NCBI GenBank assembly: GCA_024114885.1
Contig: CP099427.1
Location: forward strand, 1,054,001 to 1,118,000
Source of the DNA: Septoria linicola
Lineage: Eukaryota > Ascomycota > Dothideomycetes > Mycosphaerellales > Mycosphaerellaceae
Length of the DNA stretch: 64,000 nucleotides
Direction: 5' to 3'
Position numbers and translations under genes: made by a program. The notes under the pieces were generated by a model, which saw only the letters and a list, made by a program, of their open reading frames with translations, was not told the DNA's origin and ran no database searches. Of this stretch, positions 13,255 through 25,327 are shown in pieces. Positions within the stretch are counted from its first letter, which is position 1. Every line of letters starts with the position of its first letter.

Positions 13255-15899
13255 GAATAATATAAAATAAGCTATTAGTTCTAAGTTATACTAAACTAAG
13301 GCCTATTCTATTAATAATAAATTATCTATAATACTAGAGAAGAGAATATTTTTACTATATATACTAGATAGTATAAAATATATAAATATAAAGTAGTAAT
13401 ACTCTCTCTCTTTTCTAAGACTAATTAAAAAGGCTAGTTCTAAAAGATTAGTAGAATCTTCTAAATCTAAAGAAAAACTTTCTCTATAATAGACTTAATA
13501 GTAGTATCTCGTTATTAGGCTTTAAAATATCTTAAAACTAAATATTAATTCTATTAATATATACTATAGGATTCTTAGGATTTATACTATTTTAGTAATC
13601 TATTAAGCCTATTAACTTATTAAGTAGCTTAAAGAGTTTTAAACCTAGTCTATAGATCGATAGGATAGTTCTTAATATAATAGCTAAAATTATAATATCT
13701 CTAGCTAATATATAAGGTTATATATAGTAGAAAAGGTAAGTATAAATAAGTAAGTACTTCTTAAGAAGTTAAGATATTCTTTTTAGAATAGAAGCTCTTT
13801 AAGCTAGGTCTCTATAATCTACTATTAGTCTTATATAATTAGCCTATACCTCTCTTTTTAAAGTAATCTTTCTTCTATCTAGTAGATATACTATAGAGAC
13901 CTAGGATAGGCGGACTTAGTAGATATATTAGCCTATACTAAGATATAATCTAATAGTAAAGTACCGACTATATATACCGATAACTAATATTATCTAAAAA
14001 GCTATATTAAAGTATCTAGAGGCGACCTACCTTAACGTTACTCCTACTTAGTTAGCTCTTAGACTCTAGATTTCTCTACTTCTTATAAATTCTAAACCTC
14101 GCTTTCTAACTACCTATACTTATAACTGAATTCGTCGTATATTACTATCGCTTGTCTAACCTACCTAATTCTACTACTATTTAGTAGGTAACCGTTATAG
14201 CTATCGAACGCGACACTTTTAATACTAATTATCCTAGAAATAATACGTTAGAAGCGTAAGGTAGAGTCTCTTTCTAAACTCGAGGCGAAACGCGTAAGAC
14301 TTACTACGATAAGAAAGAATATTAAAGACTACTCGATTAATCTAAACATACTACGCGACCGCGTACGTACTTAAGCTATAGACAAAGATAGGACTAAAGT
14401 AGACTAAAAACGTAAAGTAAAGAATCAAGCTTTTAGTCGTTTTAAGGTAAAGTAAATAGCTATACTACTAGGGTAGGATAGCCTCGATAAGGACGCGTAG
14501 AAGACGTATATTAATTAATAGAAACTAGTCTATAAGGCAAGCTTTACTAAATAATAGTAAGTCTCTATTATACTATTATATATATAGTCGGCAAACGTAG
14601 TTAGCGTATATAGTCGACGCTAATATTATATAGAGAGAGGAAGGCTCTTAAGAAGGTAGAGAAAAAGAAATCTTCTAAAGACCTTACTTAGGAAGATAAA
14701 GAAGGTTAGTATATCGAGCTCTACCTTCTATATAGAGAGATTAAGAGAAAAGAGAGTATATTAGAAGAATTCGAAAAGGAAGATAGTAGTATATAGGTTT
14801 AGGTGCTATTAGATCCTTCTAAGTTAAAGAGAAACTCTATAAACGTTATTATCGATAACTCGCTAAGCTTATCTTAAGAAGAGGATATTTAGGCTAAGTA
14901 CGCTATTAAGCTATCTACTAGTACGCTAGGCTCTACTAACTATAGTAGAGCGACTTATTAATACTAGTATAAGGTAATCGGCGAGTTCTAGTCTAAGATT
15001 AAGGCGCTAGATAAACTTATAGCTATATAAGTATATAGCGATAGCGTAAGTCTTCCTATCTATTAGAAACTCCTATCTACTAATATAATATAGAGCTCCT
15101 CTTTTACGATACTATAGCTTCGAGGTCTAGCTGTCTTACTTTAGATATTAGTACTAGAAGCCTAAGTTAAAGTATATCTACTAGCTGTCTTAAGCGCCGA
15201 CTATATTTGCCGACTATATACTAATTAACTATAGTCGTATATTACTAATAGCGTTTTACCTATACCCTACGATATCTTTTAGACAGAATACTAGGCTATA
15301 CTACGTAATATTCTTAGCTAGAAGCCCTCCTTCGTTAATTACTTCTTAATCCTTATCGAGTATCTTAGATAGCTAATTCCTACTAACTACGATTAGAATA
15401 CCTACGGATTCTCTATACCTACTATATCTATATAGTAGAGACAAAACGCGAAGCTTACCTATAGTATATTTAATAAACAATATATACTTAATAAGGAAGA
15501 GACTTTACTCGAAGCTATAGTCGAGAGTCTAGTTTAAGCTAGATTTAAGAGCGAGCGGGCTAGTATTAGCTTTTTATCTATTATTATAGATCTAATAGAT
15601 CCTAGCGTACTTAATCTAGAGATTAGTACTAAGTTCTTAACTAGTCTATCGTTAGCGGACAAGGGGCTTTACTACGTCTAATTAGTATAATTTAGGCTTC
15701 TCTATAAGTAAGAACTACTATAGACGTCGTACTAGAGTAAAGTTATAGCGTATTTTATAGATAGTCTAGAGCTCCTCTCTTTCTTACTTTTATAATTTAG
15801 TCTGCCTTTATCTTCTTTAACTCTTCTAGTTTTAATACTACTACCTATAAATACGCTACCTTTATAGCGAAATCTATCGCTAGCTACTAGAGGACTTAG
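13255..15899. other. RIP-degraded DNA, probably in part the 5' portion of the hAT element
   Basis: No open frame survives. From about 13,860 the composition changes: CG becomes frequent while CA and TG stay rare, as in the hAT relic to the right. A lysine- and glutamate-rich reading is visible at about 14,640-14,800 in a plus frame broken by stops. A candidate terminal repeat, TAGGATAGGCGGA at 13,902-13,914, resembles inverted sequences at 18,982-18,994 and 19,083-19,095. No 8-bp target duplication fits, so the left end of the transposon is unresolved. Confidence 0.4.
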
Positions 15900-18800
15900 G
15901 TCTAGTACTCGACTAAGATAACGATATTAAGATAGCGTTTTTAGAGACTCTTTATAATTCGAATCTAGTCCGATAGTACCCTCTACGCTACGATATATAG
16001 TATTAGAGCGGAGCTCTAGTAGACTACCTACTACTTCTAAAATTCTAATTAATATACCTATATCTTCTCTAGACTAGACTTAAGTAAATAGAGTATATCT
16101 ATAGTAGAAAGAGTATAAAACGGACTTTAGAGACTAGTATATACGACGATAGTAGGAGGTATAAGGTCGCTATAAGTATAAGTTTAGGATATAAAAGACT
16201 ATATCTATTAAATAGAAGAGTACCTATTCCTCCTAGGTCTAGAAGTTTTTCGACTAGGGGATTAATATCGAGGATACCTTACTAAAAGTAGTCTACCGAG
16301 GTTACGAGACCTCTTTAGCCTATCTAGGCCTCTATATTAGTATAAGTAGTCTTAGTTCTTATCTTCGAACTAAGGAGTACGTATAGGTATTTAAGAGAAA
16401 AGAGATACTACTAGAGTATATCTAGTAGTATAAAGACTATTATATAAGTTCCTACCGACTACGTTTACTAACTACGTTATTAAGCTTATATAGTTAGGCT
16501 CGAAATCGTAAAAGTTACCTCGGCGACCTAGACCTAAGTATTAATAACTTCTCTATAGTATCTACGTAAATAATTATAGTATATAGCCTACTACTTAATT
16601 TCTTCGAGAATCCTATAGTCTACTATATATATATATACCTTAACCCTAGTCTCGAAATACCTTTCCGCTCTAGTAAGACGATTAAAGCTCTTCTTCGAGA
16701 GGTCTAAAAGAGGTCTAAGGAAGATCTAAAGGCTATACTAGCTAGAACCTCTAAGGTTACTATCGTAGTCGATAGCTAGTAGTCTAGTAGTATAAAAGCT
16801 TTATTCCTTACTATCTATACCTACTAGATCGACGCTAAATAGGTATAGTACGAGGCGATATTAGACTTTCCCTACGTTACTAGTAGACATACTAGAGAGC
16901 GACTTTCGAAATTACTCTTTAATATATTATAAAGGTTTAGCCTTAGAGACCGACTAATCGCTCTTATATACGATAACGCTAGAAACAATAGTATACTCTA
17001 TAGGTCTATATACGTCTTACTAGTATCTATTCGATTAGTACTAACGTAAGCTAGTATTAAGGCTATCGGCCTTTACTTAATAGAGTATAGCGTAAAAATC
17101 GTAAAGCCTTCTATTTCGATTAAAGAGCTCGTAGAGCCGGTAGTACTAGATGTTTAACTAGATAAGGCAAATCTCTTCTCTAATATTAAGGCTATTAAGC
17201 CTACTACGCTAGCTACGATTCTAGAATAGTTTCTATATTTTACTTATATAATATAGCTTACTATAAAGGCCTTTTTTATATAACTATAAATAATACCGAT
17301 TAACGATCTATAAGAGTTTTAGGACGATAAGAAAGATTAATAAGCTCTAGAAAGGTTTTAAAAGACTAATATAGTAGCTTCTCTTAAAGGACTACCTAAA
17401 CTTTTATTTAAGGTATATTATAGTTATAGTCGACGATCGTAGTCGGTAAGTATAGTCGGCGCTTATTAATCGTCCTAGGTCCGTAGGTTTATAGTATAGG
17501 TAAACTCTAGTTCTTAGCGTTTCGAGAGCTTTATAGATCTCTAAAAGGAGCGTCTAAAGAATCTATATTCCTATCTAAAGGCTTACGTACGCTAGTAAAA
17601 GTATCCTATAACGAGACTACTACGAGTAATATAAGACGTAAGGACCCGTTAGAGCTCGACTACGATAATACTATCTCGCTTTAGTCGACTACGCGACTTT
17701 ATCGATAAATTTATTAAGCGTTAGTCGCTACCGATACTTGTACTATCTAATACCGACTAGTAACAGTTAGAATACCTTACGTCTCTAATTATACTCTTCG
17801 CTTAGGCTACTACCTACGTCGGTACGATAAAAGGCTCTAGCCTTTATCTAGTCCTTAGCTACTATAACTCTCTTTTCGATATTCTAGATAAAGTAGACAA
17901 GAAACTTAAGTATAAGAAAGAGGCTTAGAAGGTCTTACTCTATAAGGTACTAGATAAAGCGTATACTAAGCTCTTTTAATATTACTAACGGACCTAGTAA
18001 CGGTTTAGAGACTACTACGGTATAGTAGTACTACTATACTCTACGATTAAGAGTATATTCTAGAAGCGAGGCGCTTTCGATAACGATAGTTTAGAAGATC
18101 TCTACTAGAGTAAATTACGCGTAGAGTAGTTAAAGTATTATAAAGCTTTATCTAGTACTATATAAGCTTCGAAATAGTAGCCTCGAGGTATATAAAGCTT
18201 CTTAACCTCCTTCGCTATAGGGATCGATAGCGACGATAATAAAGCTTAACTAGTACTAGACGTAGCTCTCTTAGTCGAGCCTAATAACGAACTAGAGCGC
18301 TATCGGAAAGTAGACTTCTTATATATAGAAGGAATAGATCCTATAGATATATAGCTAGCTCTTACTAATATATTCCCTACTATATCGAAAATAGCCTAGG
18401 ATATTCTATATATTCTAGTAGTAGGTACTAGATATAAACGAGATTTTAGTATTATACGTTATTAGAACTACTATAATTAGATATATAATCTAGATACCTT
18501 TACGTATATTATACTATTACGATATCGATATCGCGATTATAAGTATAATATAAGAGTAGTACTTACTATAGAAGTATCTACTCTTTATCCTAATTTAGAA
18601 CTTACTCGTAATTAGATAGAGGTAGTCGAGGAGTAGAATAAGGAGGTTAAAAACGAAATCAAGGCTCTTTTAAAGTTTAATAGTATTAGCGATAATAAAG
18701 AGGTTATAAAAGTAGATAAATTATAGCGTCGAAGTACGCGAAAGCATAATACGCTCTATAGAGAAGCTTTAAGAGCTAGAACGTAGCTACCGACTACGTC

Positions 18801-19106
18801 TACTAACTATATATATTATAAACTTAAGTCGACGTTAGATTAGCCTATCCGTTCCGCTTATTACTATTATCCCTCTCTCTATCTTTACTACTCTATTATA
18901 TACTTCCTTTTATAGTCGATACTAACTAGAATAATTCTTCTTCGTAGTTATACTTAAAACCTATATTATACTTATTTTTTATTCGCCTAACCTATCTAAG
19001 TATAGAGTAGGTATTTATACTATACCTATTACTATCTTCTATAAGTAGGCTAAGACCTAGCCTAACTTATATACTAACCTATTTCGGCCTACCTATTCCG
19101 ACGTCT
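15900..19106 (+). mobile_element. hAT-family DNA transposon relic (transposase), RIP-inactivated
   Basis: Read through stop codons, about 16,750-17,010 gives the central hAT transposase pattern: a segment resembling 'DFPYVTSRHTRERL' (from an HTGE-type motif) followed by 'LIYDNARNN' (from the TDNASNN motif). About 18,330-18,560 gives the C-terminal hAT dimerisation region, with 'FPTISKIA' followed by an IRY...LLRYRYR-like end. This identifies a plus-strand transposase gene of fungal hAT type. Every frame is broken by TAG/TAA created by C-to-T change at CpA. The ends are uncertain, and the right side abuts truncated copia element C. Confidence 0.72.
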
Positions 19107-22100
19107 ATTAAAGACCTATCTTAAAGTAACTAAGTTAGCTCCTTTTAGTAGGACTACTATAGTCTAGGTATTATTACTTATAAGTATATCTAGCTCCTTC
19201 TAAATAGCTTCTTACTAGAGATAACCCTACTTAGGATTACTTACTACTTCTTTATAGTTTCTTAGGATTAGAACCTTCTATTTATATATTCCTACTTCTT
19301 TAATAGCTAAGAATATAATCTCTTTAACTTTCTCTAAGAATTCTAGGTCCTATAGAATACCTAGGTTAATAGAGCTTATAGCTAAAAAGAAAGTCTAATA
19401 CTCTAGGAGCATTTCCTTATCTAGCTAACTATTCTAATCTAGCTTAAGCCTAATTAGCTTTAGCTTCTAATTAAATCTATTAAGTTCTTAAAATACTTTC
19501 CTCTTTCTAAGAGTTTGCCTTAGAGCTATCTACTTCTAATCTACTTCTATAGTTTCTTAGGTAGAATTCTTAGATTCTTTCTTAACTTTCTCTTAGTCTA
19601 GGAATTTTCTATACTCTTCTATATCTTCTAGTAGAGGTAGAAGTTATATAAAGAGTTTCTTTCCTTTCTAAACCTATACTAATAGCTAAGGGGGAGGAGG
19701 CTTCTACTAGCCTAGACTAGAAGTACCTAGGGTACTCTTACTAGCTTATAGAGTAGGCTAGCTAATAGTTCTTAGCCTTCTAATAGGTCTTCTTTCTAGA
19801 GCTAAACTAGAGAGATTCTTAATCTTAATATTTAAGTCTAATTCTCTACCTAGCTTATCTTTAAAGAAGATTATATTAGTATACTACTTAATAGCCTTTA
19901 TATCTAGCTCCTAGAACTTCTATACCTTTACTATATTATTATAGTATCTAATAAATATAGTATCCTTTCCTCTATTTATTAGTTTATTACTTCTTACCTA
20001 CTAAGGCTATACTCTTATATCTATATATACTATAGCTCTATATCCCTATACTTTAAGGTAGGAGACTATTCTAAAGTCCTTCTCTTACTATTTAATTAAA
20101 GTAGTAATCTCTCTAGTATTATTAGCTCTTATAGACTTAAGGAGTACTACTAACTACCTTTCTACCTTAATTCTCTAGTTCTAAAGAGTAGTTAGTATAT
20201 CTAATCTAGCTTTAAGTAGAAAAGCCTATTTCTTTCTTAAGAAATTATTAATAATCTTAAGCTACTATATAAAACCTTTTACTAATAATAGTAATAGTCT
20301 ATAGATATCTACTAATATAAGAGCTAATCTTTTAGGTCTTCTCTTAATAGACTTACCTAGGTGTTTCTTTATCTTACCTATTATATAGATCCTATACTTA
20401 TACTCTTCCTAGTTAGGAATTAGAATTCTTTCCTTTAGGTTAGTAACTTTATAAAGGTTTAAGAGTAACTCTCTTCTAAAGTATATAAATCTTCTATACT
20501 ATAGCTCCTACTATTTTAGATCCTTCTCTAATAGAGTAGTATAGGTATTATTAACCTCTATAGGATTATATAGTAAGTAATATAACTTTTCTTATAAGAG
20601 AGGTAATATCTTACTAATAAATAGAATACCTCTAACTAGCTTAGTCTTTATAACTGTTTAGCTATCTAGAGAGGTAAGAGTAAAATTAGGCTTCTAGACT
20701 CTAAATTACTTACTAAACTAATCCTATAATATAAGATTTACTCTAAGATTAAGAACAAATAGTATCCTATTAAGTAGAACTTCTCCTTCTAAGATTCCCT
20801 TTATCTATACTAGTCTAGAGTAGGTTATATAGAGGTATCCTCCTCCTACCTTAATCTATACTTTCTTCCTTAGTAGCTTTACTAATCTAAAGAAGGATAG
20901 TTAGTTAGTTATATAGGATAAGGTATAGGAATCTAAGAGCTATTCTTAGAGTAATAACTTGCCTTTAGCCTTAATTATAGAATAGGCTAACTTATCTTAG
21001 TTATTATCTTCTAATAGAGAATTATTATTACTTCTAGAACTAGAGTAAGTTCTAGAATTAGAACTAGAACTAGACTCCTAAGCTAAAAATCCTTTCTTTA
21101 GAAGCTTTCTAGACTTTTCTATCCTCTAAAGCTACTTACCTATTTTCTAGACAACCTTCTTTAGCTTATTATATAATAATAACTTATAGACAGCTTTCTT
21201 AATATATCTAGTATTCCTTAGTAAAGAGGATCTTCTAACTTTCTTTTTAAGGAATAATCCCTAAGGGTCCTTCTAGTTCTTAGTACTATTTCTCTACTAG
21301 AATAGTTTCTTAGTAGTAGGGAGGTTAGAACAATCCTTTAACTAGTACTTCCCTTTCTTATAGAGCTAGTATATTAGTAGAGACTTTCCTTAGTAGGGCT
21401 ACCTAGAATAGAATATAGCTAAACCTATATCTATCTTATCTAGATTATCTTTTACCTCTTAGAACTTAAGTAGAAGGAGAATAGTATCTATATCTAAGGA
21501 TAGTTAGGTTATAATAGTATCCTTAGCTACTTAGTATAATATAGGTAGAGACTATAGGAGATACTTTAGCCTTTTCTCTTAGCTCTAGTAGTAAGCTTCC
21601 TAAGGATTAATCTTAGTAATCTTCTTACCTAGGCCTCTAAGGTATCTCTATACTTCTCTAATTATCTTATTAGGTAATATCCTAAATATAATAAACTACT
21701 TAATTAGATCTATAGTATAGGACTTTAGGACTCTATTATACTTATTCTAGAGAATTACCTATATCTTAGCTACTAGTATAGTAATATACTATATCTCTAG
21801 CTCTATCTTATTATCTTTACTAATACTATATCTAATACTAAACCTATATACTATATTATCTTTTAAGAAGTATTAATTCTAAGTAATATATATCTAGAGA
21901 CTAGTATCCTACTAAACTATATATAGGTTCTCTCTAATAATTAGTTAGCTAATTACCTAGAACTAGTCCTTTCCTTCTAGCTTATCTATCTATAGCTTAA
22001 ACTATCTCTTCTAGTTAGTTCTATCTAGGATTAGAATCCTTTAGCTCTTCTTGTCCTCTTAGTCTATTATAGAAATAGGTAAATAGAATAAATAATTAGT

Positions 22101-22790
22101 AGAATACTTTAGACTAGCTAAGGATTCTAGAGAAGAGTAATTTCTTATAGTAGAGAGACTAGCTCTAAGAGATAGAGATTCCTCGTATTTAGGAAATTAC
22201 TAAGACTTAGATCTTTCTCTCTTAGTAGAGTTTCTATTACTAGGTAGTAGAAAGGCTAAGTAGCCTCTTCTAACTCTAGTAATACTAGGTATAATAGTAG
22301 AGAACTAGGTAGGTATTAATAAAGTAGAAACATACTACTATCTTATAGAGATCTTTACTAACTTATATACTACTAGGTATAAACTAGCTTCGTTAGTAAT
22401 ATAGTTAGAGAAACTTCTAGGCCCTAAATGTTTTCTATAGACTATAAAGGATATAAGTAACCTATACTAATATAGGTTACTCCTATTTAGTATATAAACC
22501 CGAGCTTATAACCTATTAAAAGTAGAGAGCGTATTATATACTATATAATATTAAGAAGGGTATAGCGTAGTAAAGAAGAATAGAGGATTAATCTTAAACT
22601 AACTTATATATATAGTATAGTAGTAATATACTAGGAACTAAATATAAAGTTAATTAAGTTAGTTATCTAAGATAAGAAGAAAGAGAAGTAAGATATACCT
22701 CTTACTAAGCCTTAGGTAGATACCTTAGGTATCTAGAACTATACTTAAATGTCTATATCTAGACTAACTATCTAGGATATATTCTTAATA
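19107..22790 (-). mobile_element. Truncated Ty1/copia element C, minus orientation
   Basis: This is a third copy of the A/B family. It starts inside the reverse transcriptase region (equivalent to about position 8,526 in element B) and continues through integrase and gag to a 5' LTR at 22,514-22,790. The RNase H end and the 3' LTR are missing. Relative to B it also lacks about 234 bp: sequence matching B up to 9,490 is joined near 20,070 to sequence matching B from about 9,725, with ATT shared at the junction. It is almost fully RIP-converted, with CA and TG rare, and carries no open frame. Confidence 0.88.
22514..22790 (-). repeat. 5' LTR of truncated copia element C
   Basis: This 277-bp LTR is in minus orientation and matches the A and B LTRs. 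It ends at 22,790, directly before a 74-bp sequence that is repeated further right. Confidence 0.87.
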
Positions 22791-23204
22791 AGTAAGGCTA
22801 TTATATTATAACTAAGATAAGTACGTAATTAGATAAGTAGATACCTAGTATAAGATCGTTATTATTATTAGATATAGGTAATATAACTAAATCTTCTACT
22901 TAAGTTTATTTCTTTCTTTAAGTACTATTCTATTATTATTATATTATAGAGTAAGGCTATTATATTATAACTAAGATAAGTACGTAATTAGATAAGTAGA
23001 TACCTATTATAAGATCGTTACTACTACTACTATTACTAAGTACCTATAATAGCTCTTTAGTTAATTATATATTATATATAATAGTAGAGTCGCGCCTCTT
23101 ATATATAATAGCTTATAATAGTAGCTTACTACTAATGTTTCTAGATTATCTTAAAGTAGTATACGTATTACAAAAGGAGTAGTATAGGCGCTAAGATAGG
23201 AGTA
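22791..23204. repeat. AT-rich flank with a 74-bp direct repeat
   Basis: About 74 bp starting AGTAAGGCTATTATATT occur at 22,791-22,864 and again at 22,950-23,023, nearly identical and in the same orientation. Between and after them lie short ATT and ACT runs. CA and TG remain rare up to about 23,150. I see no gene here. Confidence 0.7.
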
Positions 23205-23455
23205 GGTTACGTGCTAGTAGATTTCCAAGGAACGCCCTTAACTAACTATTTTTGGACCTAAGATAGAGGCAGGTTACGTGCTAGCAGATTTTCAAGAAAC
23301 GCTCTCAACCAATCATTTTTGGACCCTGTTTTTAGGAGAGATTTCCAAGAAACGCTCTTAACTAATCATTTTTGGACCTTGTTTTTGGGAGTGGGTCACG
23401 TGCTGGCAGATTTCCAAGGAAAGCTGTCAACCAATCATTTTTGGACCCTGTTTTT
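23205..23455 (+). repeat. Imperfect tandem repeat at the RIP boundary
   Basis: Four units begin near 23,205, 23,272, 23,339 (shortened at its start) and 23,394. Each full unit is about 67 bp and carries a TTACGTG or TCACGTG box, then GATTTCCAAG-like and ATTTTTGGACC-like segments. The leftmost unit has lost most CA and TG, while the rightmost keeps CACGTG, CAACC and CCTG, so RIP damage falls off from left to right across the array. Confidence 0.8.
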
Positions 23456-23667
23456 TTTCGAAGAGTAAGATAGACCTCGTAAACTCGGTCAATGACGTTG
23501 TGCGTGGTGATCCACGGATCGGCTTGATAGAAGTGGATGAAAGCGGCTGAATGCTCATCCCTGGGACACGTGATCGCTTTTGACCACAAATTTGGCTTCC
23601 CGAATCCCAGTTGATGTCCAAATTCGATCTTGCCGCTCAAATCATCGATCATTGACCGAGCGAACAT
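23362..23667 (-). other. Small open frame overlapping the boundary repeat, doubtful gene
   Basis: An ATG-started 101-codon frame runs leftward from 23,667 into the tandem repeat, which encodes its last 30 or so residues. The protein has no recognised domain. It could be the tail of an old gene whose end was replaced by the repeat, or chance. The remainder of 23,668-24,151 shows no gene and serves as upstream sequence of the next gene. Confidence 0.2.
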
Positions 23668-24151
23668 AAGCTACCTTACAATATCCCTCCGTCGACGAAA
23701 GCGAGAGGTGTGCAAGTTGAAGTCTCGAATCACAACTAGATCTTCTTTACTGAGATCGAGACGCAAGAACCGATATCGAGGGACGTCAGTGCTCGCTGTG
23801 CACAACGATAAGCGTCAGCCAATAGCCAGACGGTCTGCGATGTGCACGCTAGTTGAATACCTCGAAGTGGGTTGTCAGTTGGGTTTTGGTGGGTACAAAC
23901 TTGGGTTTCTGACGGGTTTTGAATGAGTATCTCTCAGCTCCACGAAATGGCCAGCGCCTGAGTCCACGAAGCCACGAACCACTACCAGAAAGTCAAGCAC
24001 TGATCACAGGCTCTTGCCTCTAACAACGGAAGGATTCAGTCCTTGAGGCCTAGCCAGAAGAAGCGTCGTCGTATCGCGTCAGATCTTGGTACACAAGGCT
24101 CTATTGATCCTCCAGTAGCATCGTGTGACGGCGTCTGGGTGACATATAATT

Positions 24152-25090
24152 ATGTCTTCAGGCCTCCCGTACACTATCAATGCAGGGGATCCAGCTCCCG
24201 CAGATGCTGTCAAAAGCTCTAGCGCAGAGTTCTCCAAAGCAGTAGTCGGCCATGCTTTCCACCATACACAGTTCACAGCTCCAGACTTTAAAGCTACATT
24301 GAGCTTTCTCAACAAGCGGAATATCAAAGCTTCAGAACTCGACGATCTTCTCAAAGCTGCGGGTAGCGATGCCTCAATTGCCACCAGTCGAGTCGTGAGC
24401 AGCAATGTAGTCACGCATAAAGATGTCAACTCGGCAGAATGCTACGAAACTTTAGAAGTACTGGACGAATCTGCCCCCAAGGCTCGCCAATACATGAGCA
24501 AATCTACTTGGCGAAGACAGCAAGATGGCCACTGGCTTATGTCAGAGTACAGCTCAGCACAAAGCTCCTCCTCGGCATCATCGGAGATGAGGCCCATTGA
24601 CAAGAGCACCTCCGACCTTCTGGGCCTCTCCACGCCTCCAGAGACGCCCAAGCCCAAGCCCATCAAAGATGCCATAGGAGAAACGCTCAAAGCCATGATG
24701 GCCCAATTTCCTGCCGCGATTAACAGTCGGCAATTCGACATCACTCAACCACCTTGGTCATACATCGCGCAAGAGAAATTCCGCGCCACAATGCCGCCTA
24801 TGGAGCACCACAAGATGACCGCCCAGGAGATGATCAAATTCCTGCAGGCCGTGACAGCGCATAGTCCTGACGCGCGCAGCACGATCATGGAAAGTAGCGT
24901 GGTTGTGAGAGAGTACATTGGTTGGGCGGAAGTGTGGCAGAACTTGGAAATGCGCGATACAGCGAGATCGCAGGGCGTGGTGCATAATTATATCGAGAAG
25001 ATGATTTGGGAAAGGCAGGAGAATGGGAGTTGGCTTGCGATTGAGTATAGTAACATTCAAGGTCTAGATCGGGCGACGCTGCCGAGGTGA
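24152..25090 (+). CDS. Hypothetical protein with two NTF2-like (SnoaL-type) repeats
   Basis: This is a single-exon gene of 312 residues starting at ATG 24,152, the first complete gene right of the transposon block. The protein is an internal duplication. The first half (about residues 28-138) ends in WRRQQDGHWLMSEYSS and the second (about 185-305) in WERQENGSWLAIEYSN; both follow a stretch of alternating hydrophobic strands. A closing W-x(2,3)-Q-D/E-G/N-x-W-L-x-x-E-Y is typical of NTF2-like/SnoaL folds, small cone-shaped barrels that bind ligands or act as scaffolds. A serine- and proline-rich linker (about 137-172) joins the halves. No signal peptide is seen. The function is unknown; the fold assignment is inference from pattern. 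Confidence 0.75.
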   Translation: MSSGLPYTINAGDPAPADAVKSSSAEFSKAVVGHAFHHTQFTAPDFKATLSFLNKRNIKASELDDLLKAAGSDASIATSRVVSSNVVTHKDVNSAECYETLEVLDESAPKARQYMSKSTWRRQQDGHWLMSEYSSAQSSSSASSEMRPIDKSTSDLLGLSTPPETPKPKPIKDAIGETLKAMMAQFPAAINSRQFDITQPPWSYIAQEKFRATMPPMEHHKMTAQEMIKFLQAVTAHSPDARSTIMESSVVVREYIGWAEVWQNLEMRDTARSQGVVHNYIEKMIWERQENGSWLAIEYSNIQGLDRATLPR

Positions 25091-25327
25091 GGTACGTCGC
25101 CAGCAGGTCGCTTCGCGCTATCACATCAAACCATGCTCGATGCTGCCCGCTCGCCGGAGTGTCGCATCTGCGCTGGAGATAGCCAGCGTTGCGCTTCTCG
25201 CTCAAAGCAAAGAAATTGAAGCAAGAGTATCAGCATCAACTAAAGATGCTCTGCCGGAGTACCATGTCTTTGCTGGGGATAGTCGGCTTCACACTTCCCA
25301 AGCAAAAGTAAAGAACACACGCCACTG

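Noticed and set aside
13902..18994. Exact hAT transposon boundaries from inverted TAGG-TAGGCG-like ends
   Set aside because: Two alternative right ends (18,994 and 19,095) fit equally, and neither gives a matching 8-bp target duplication.
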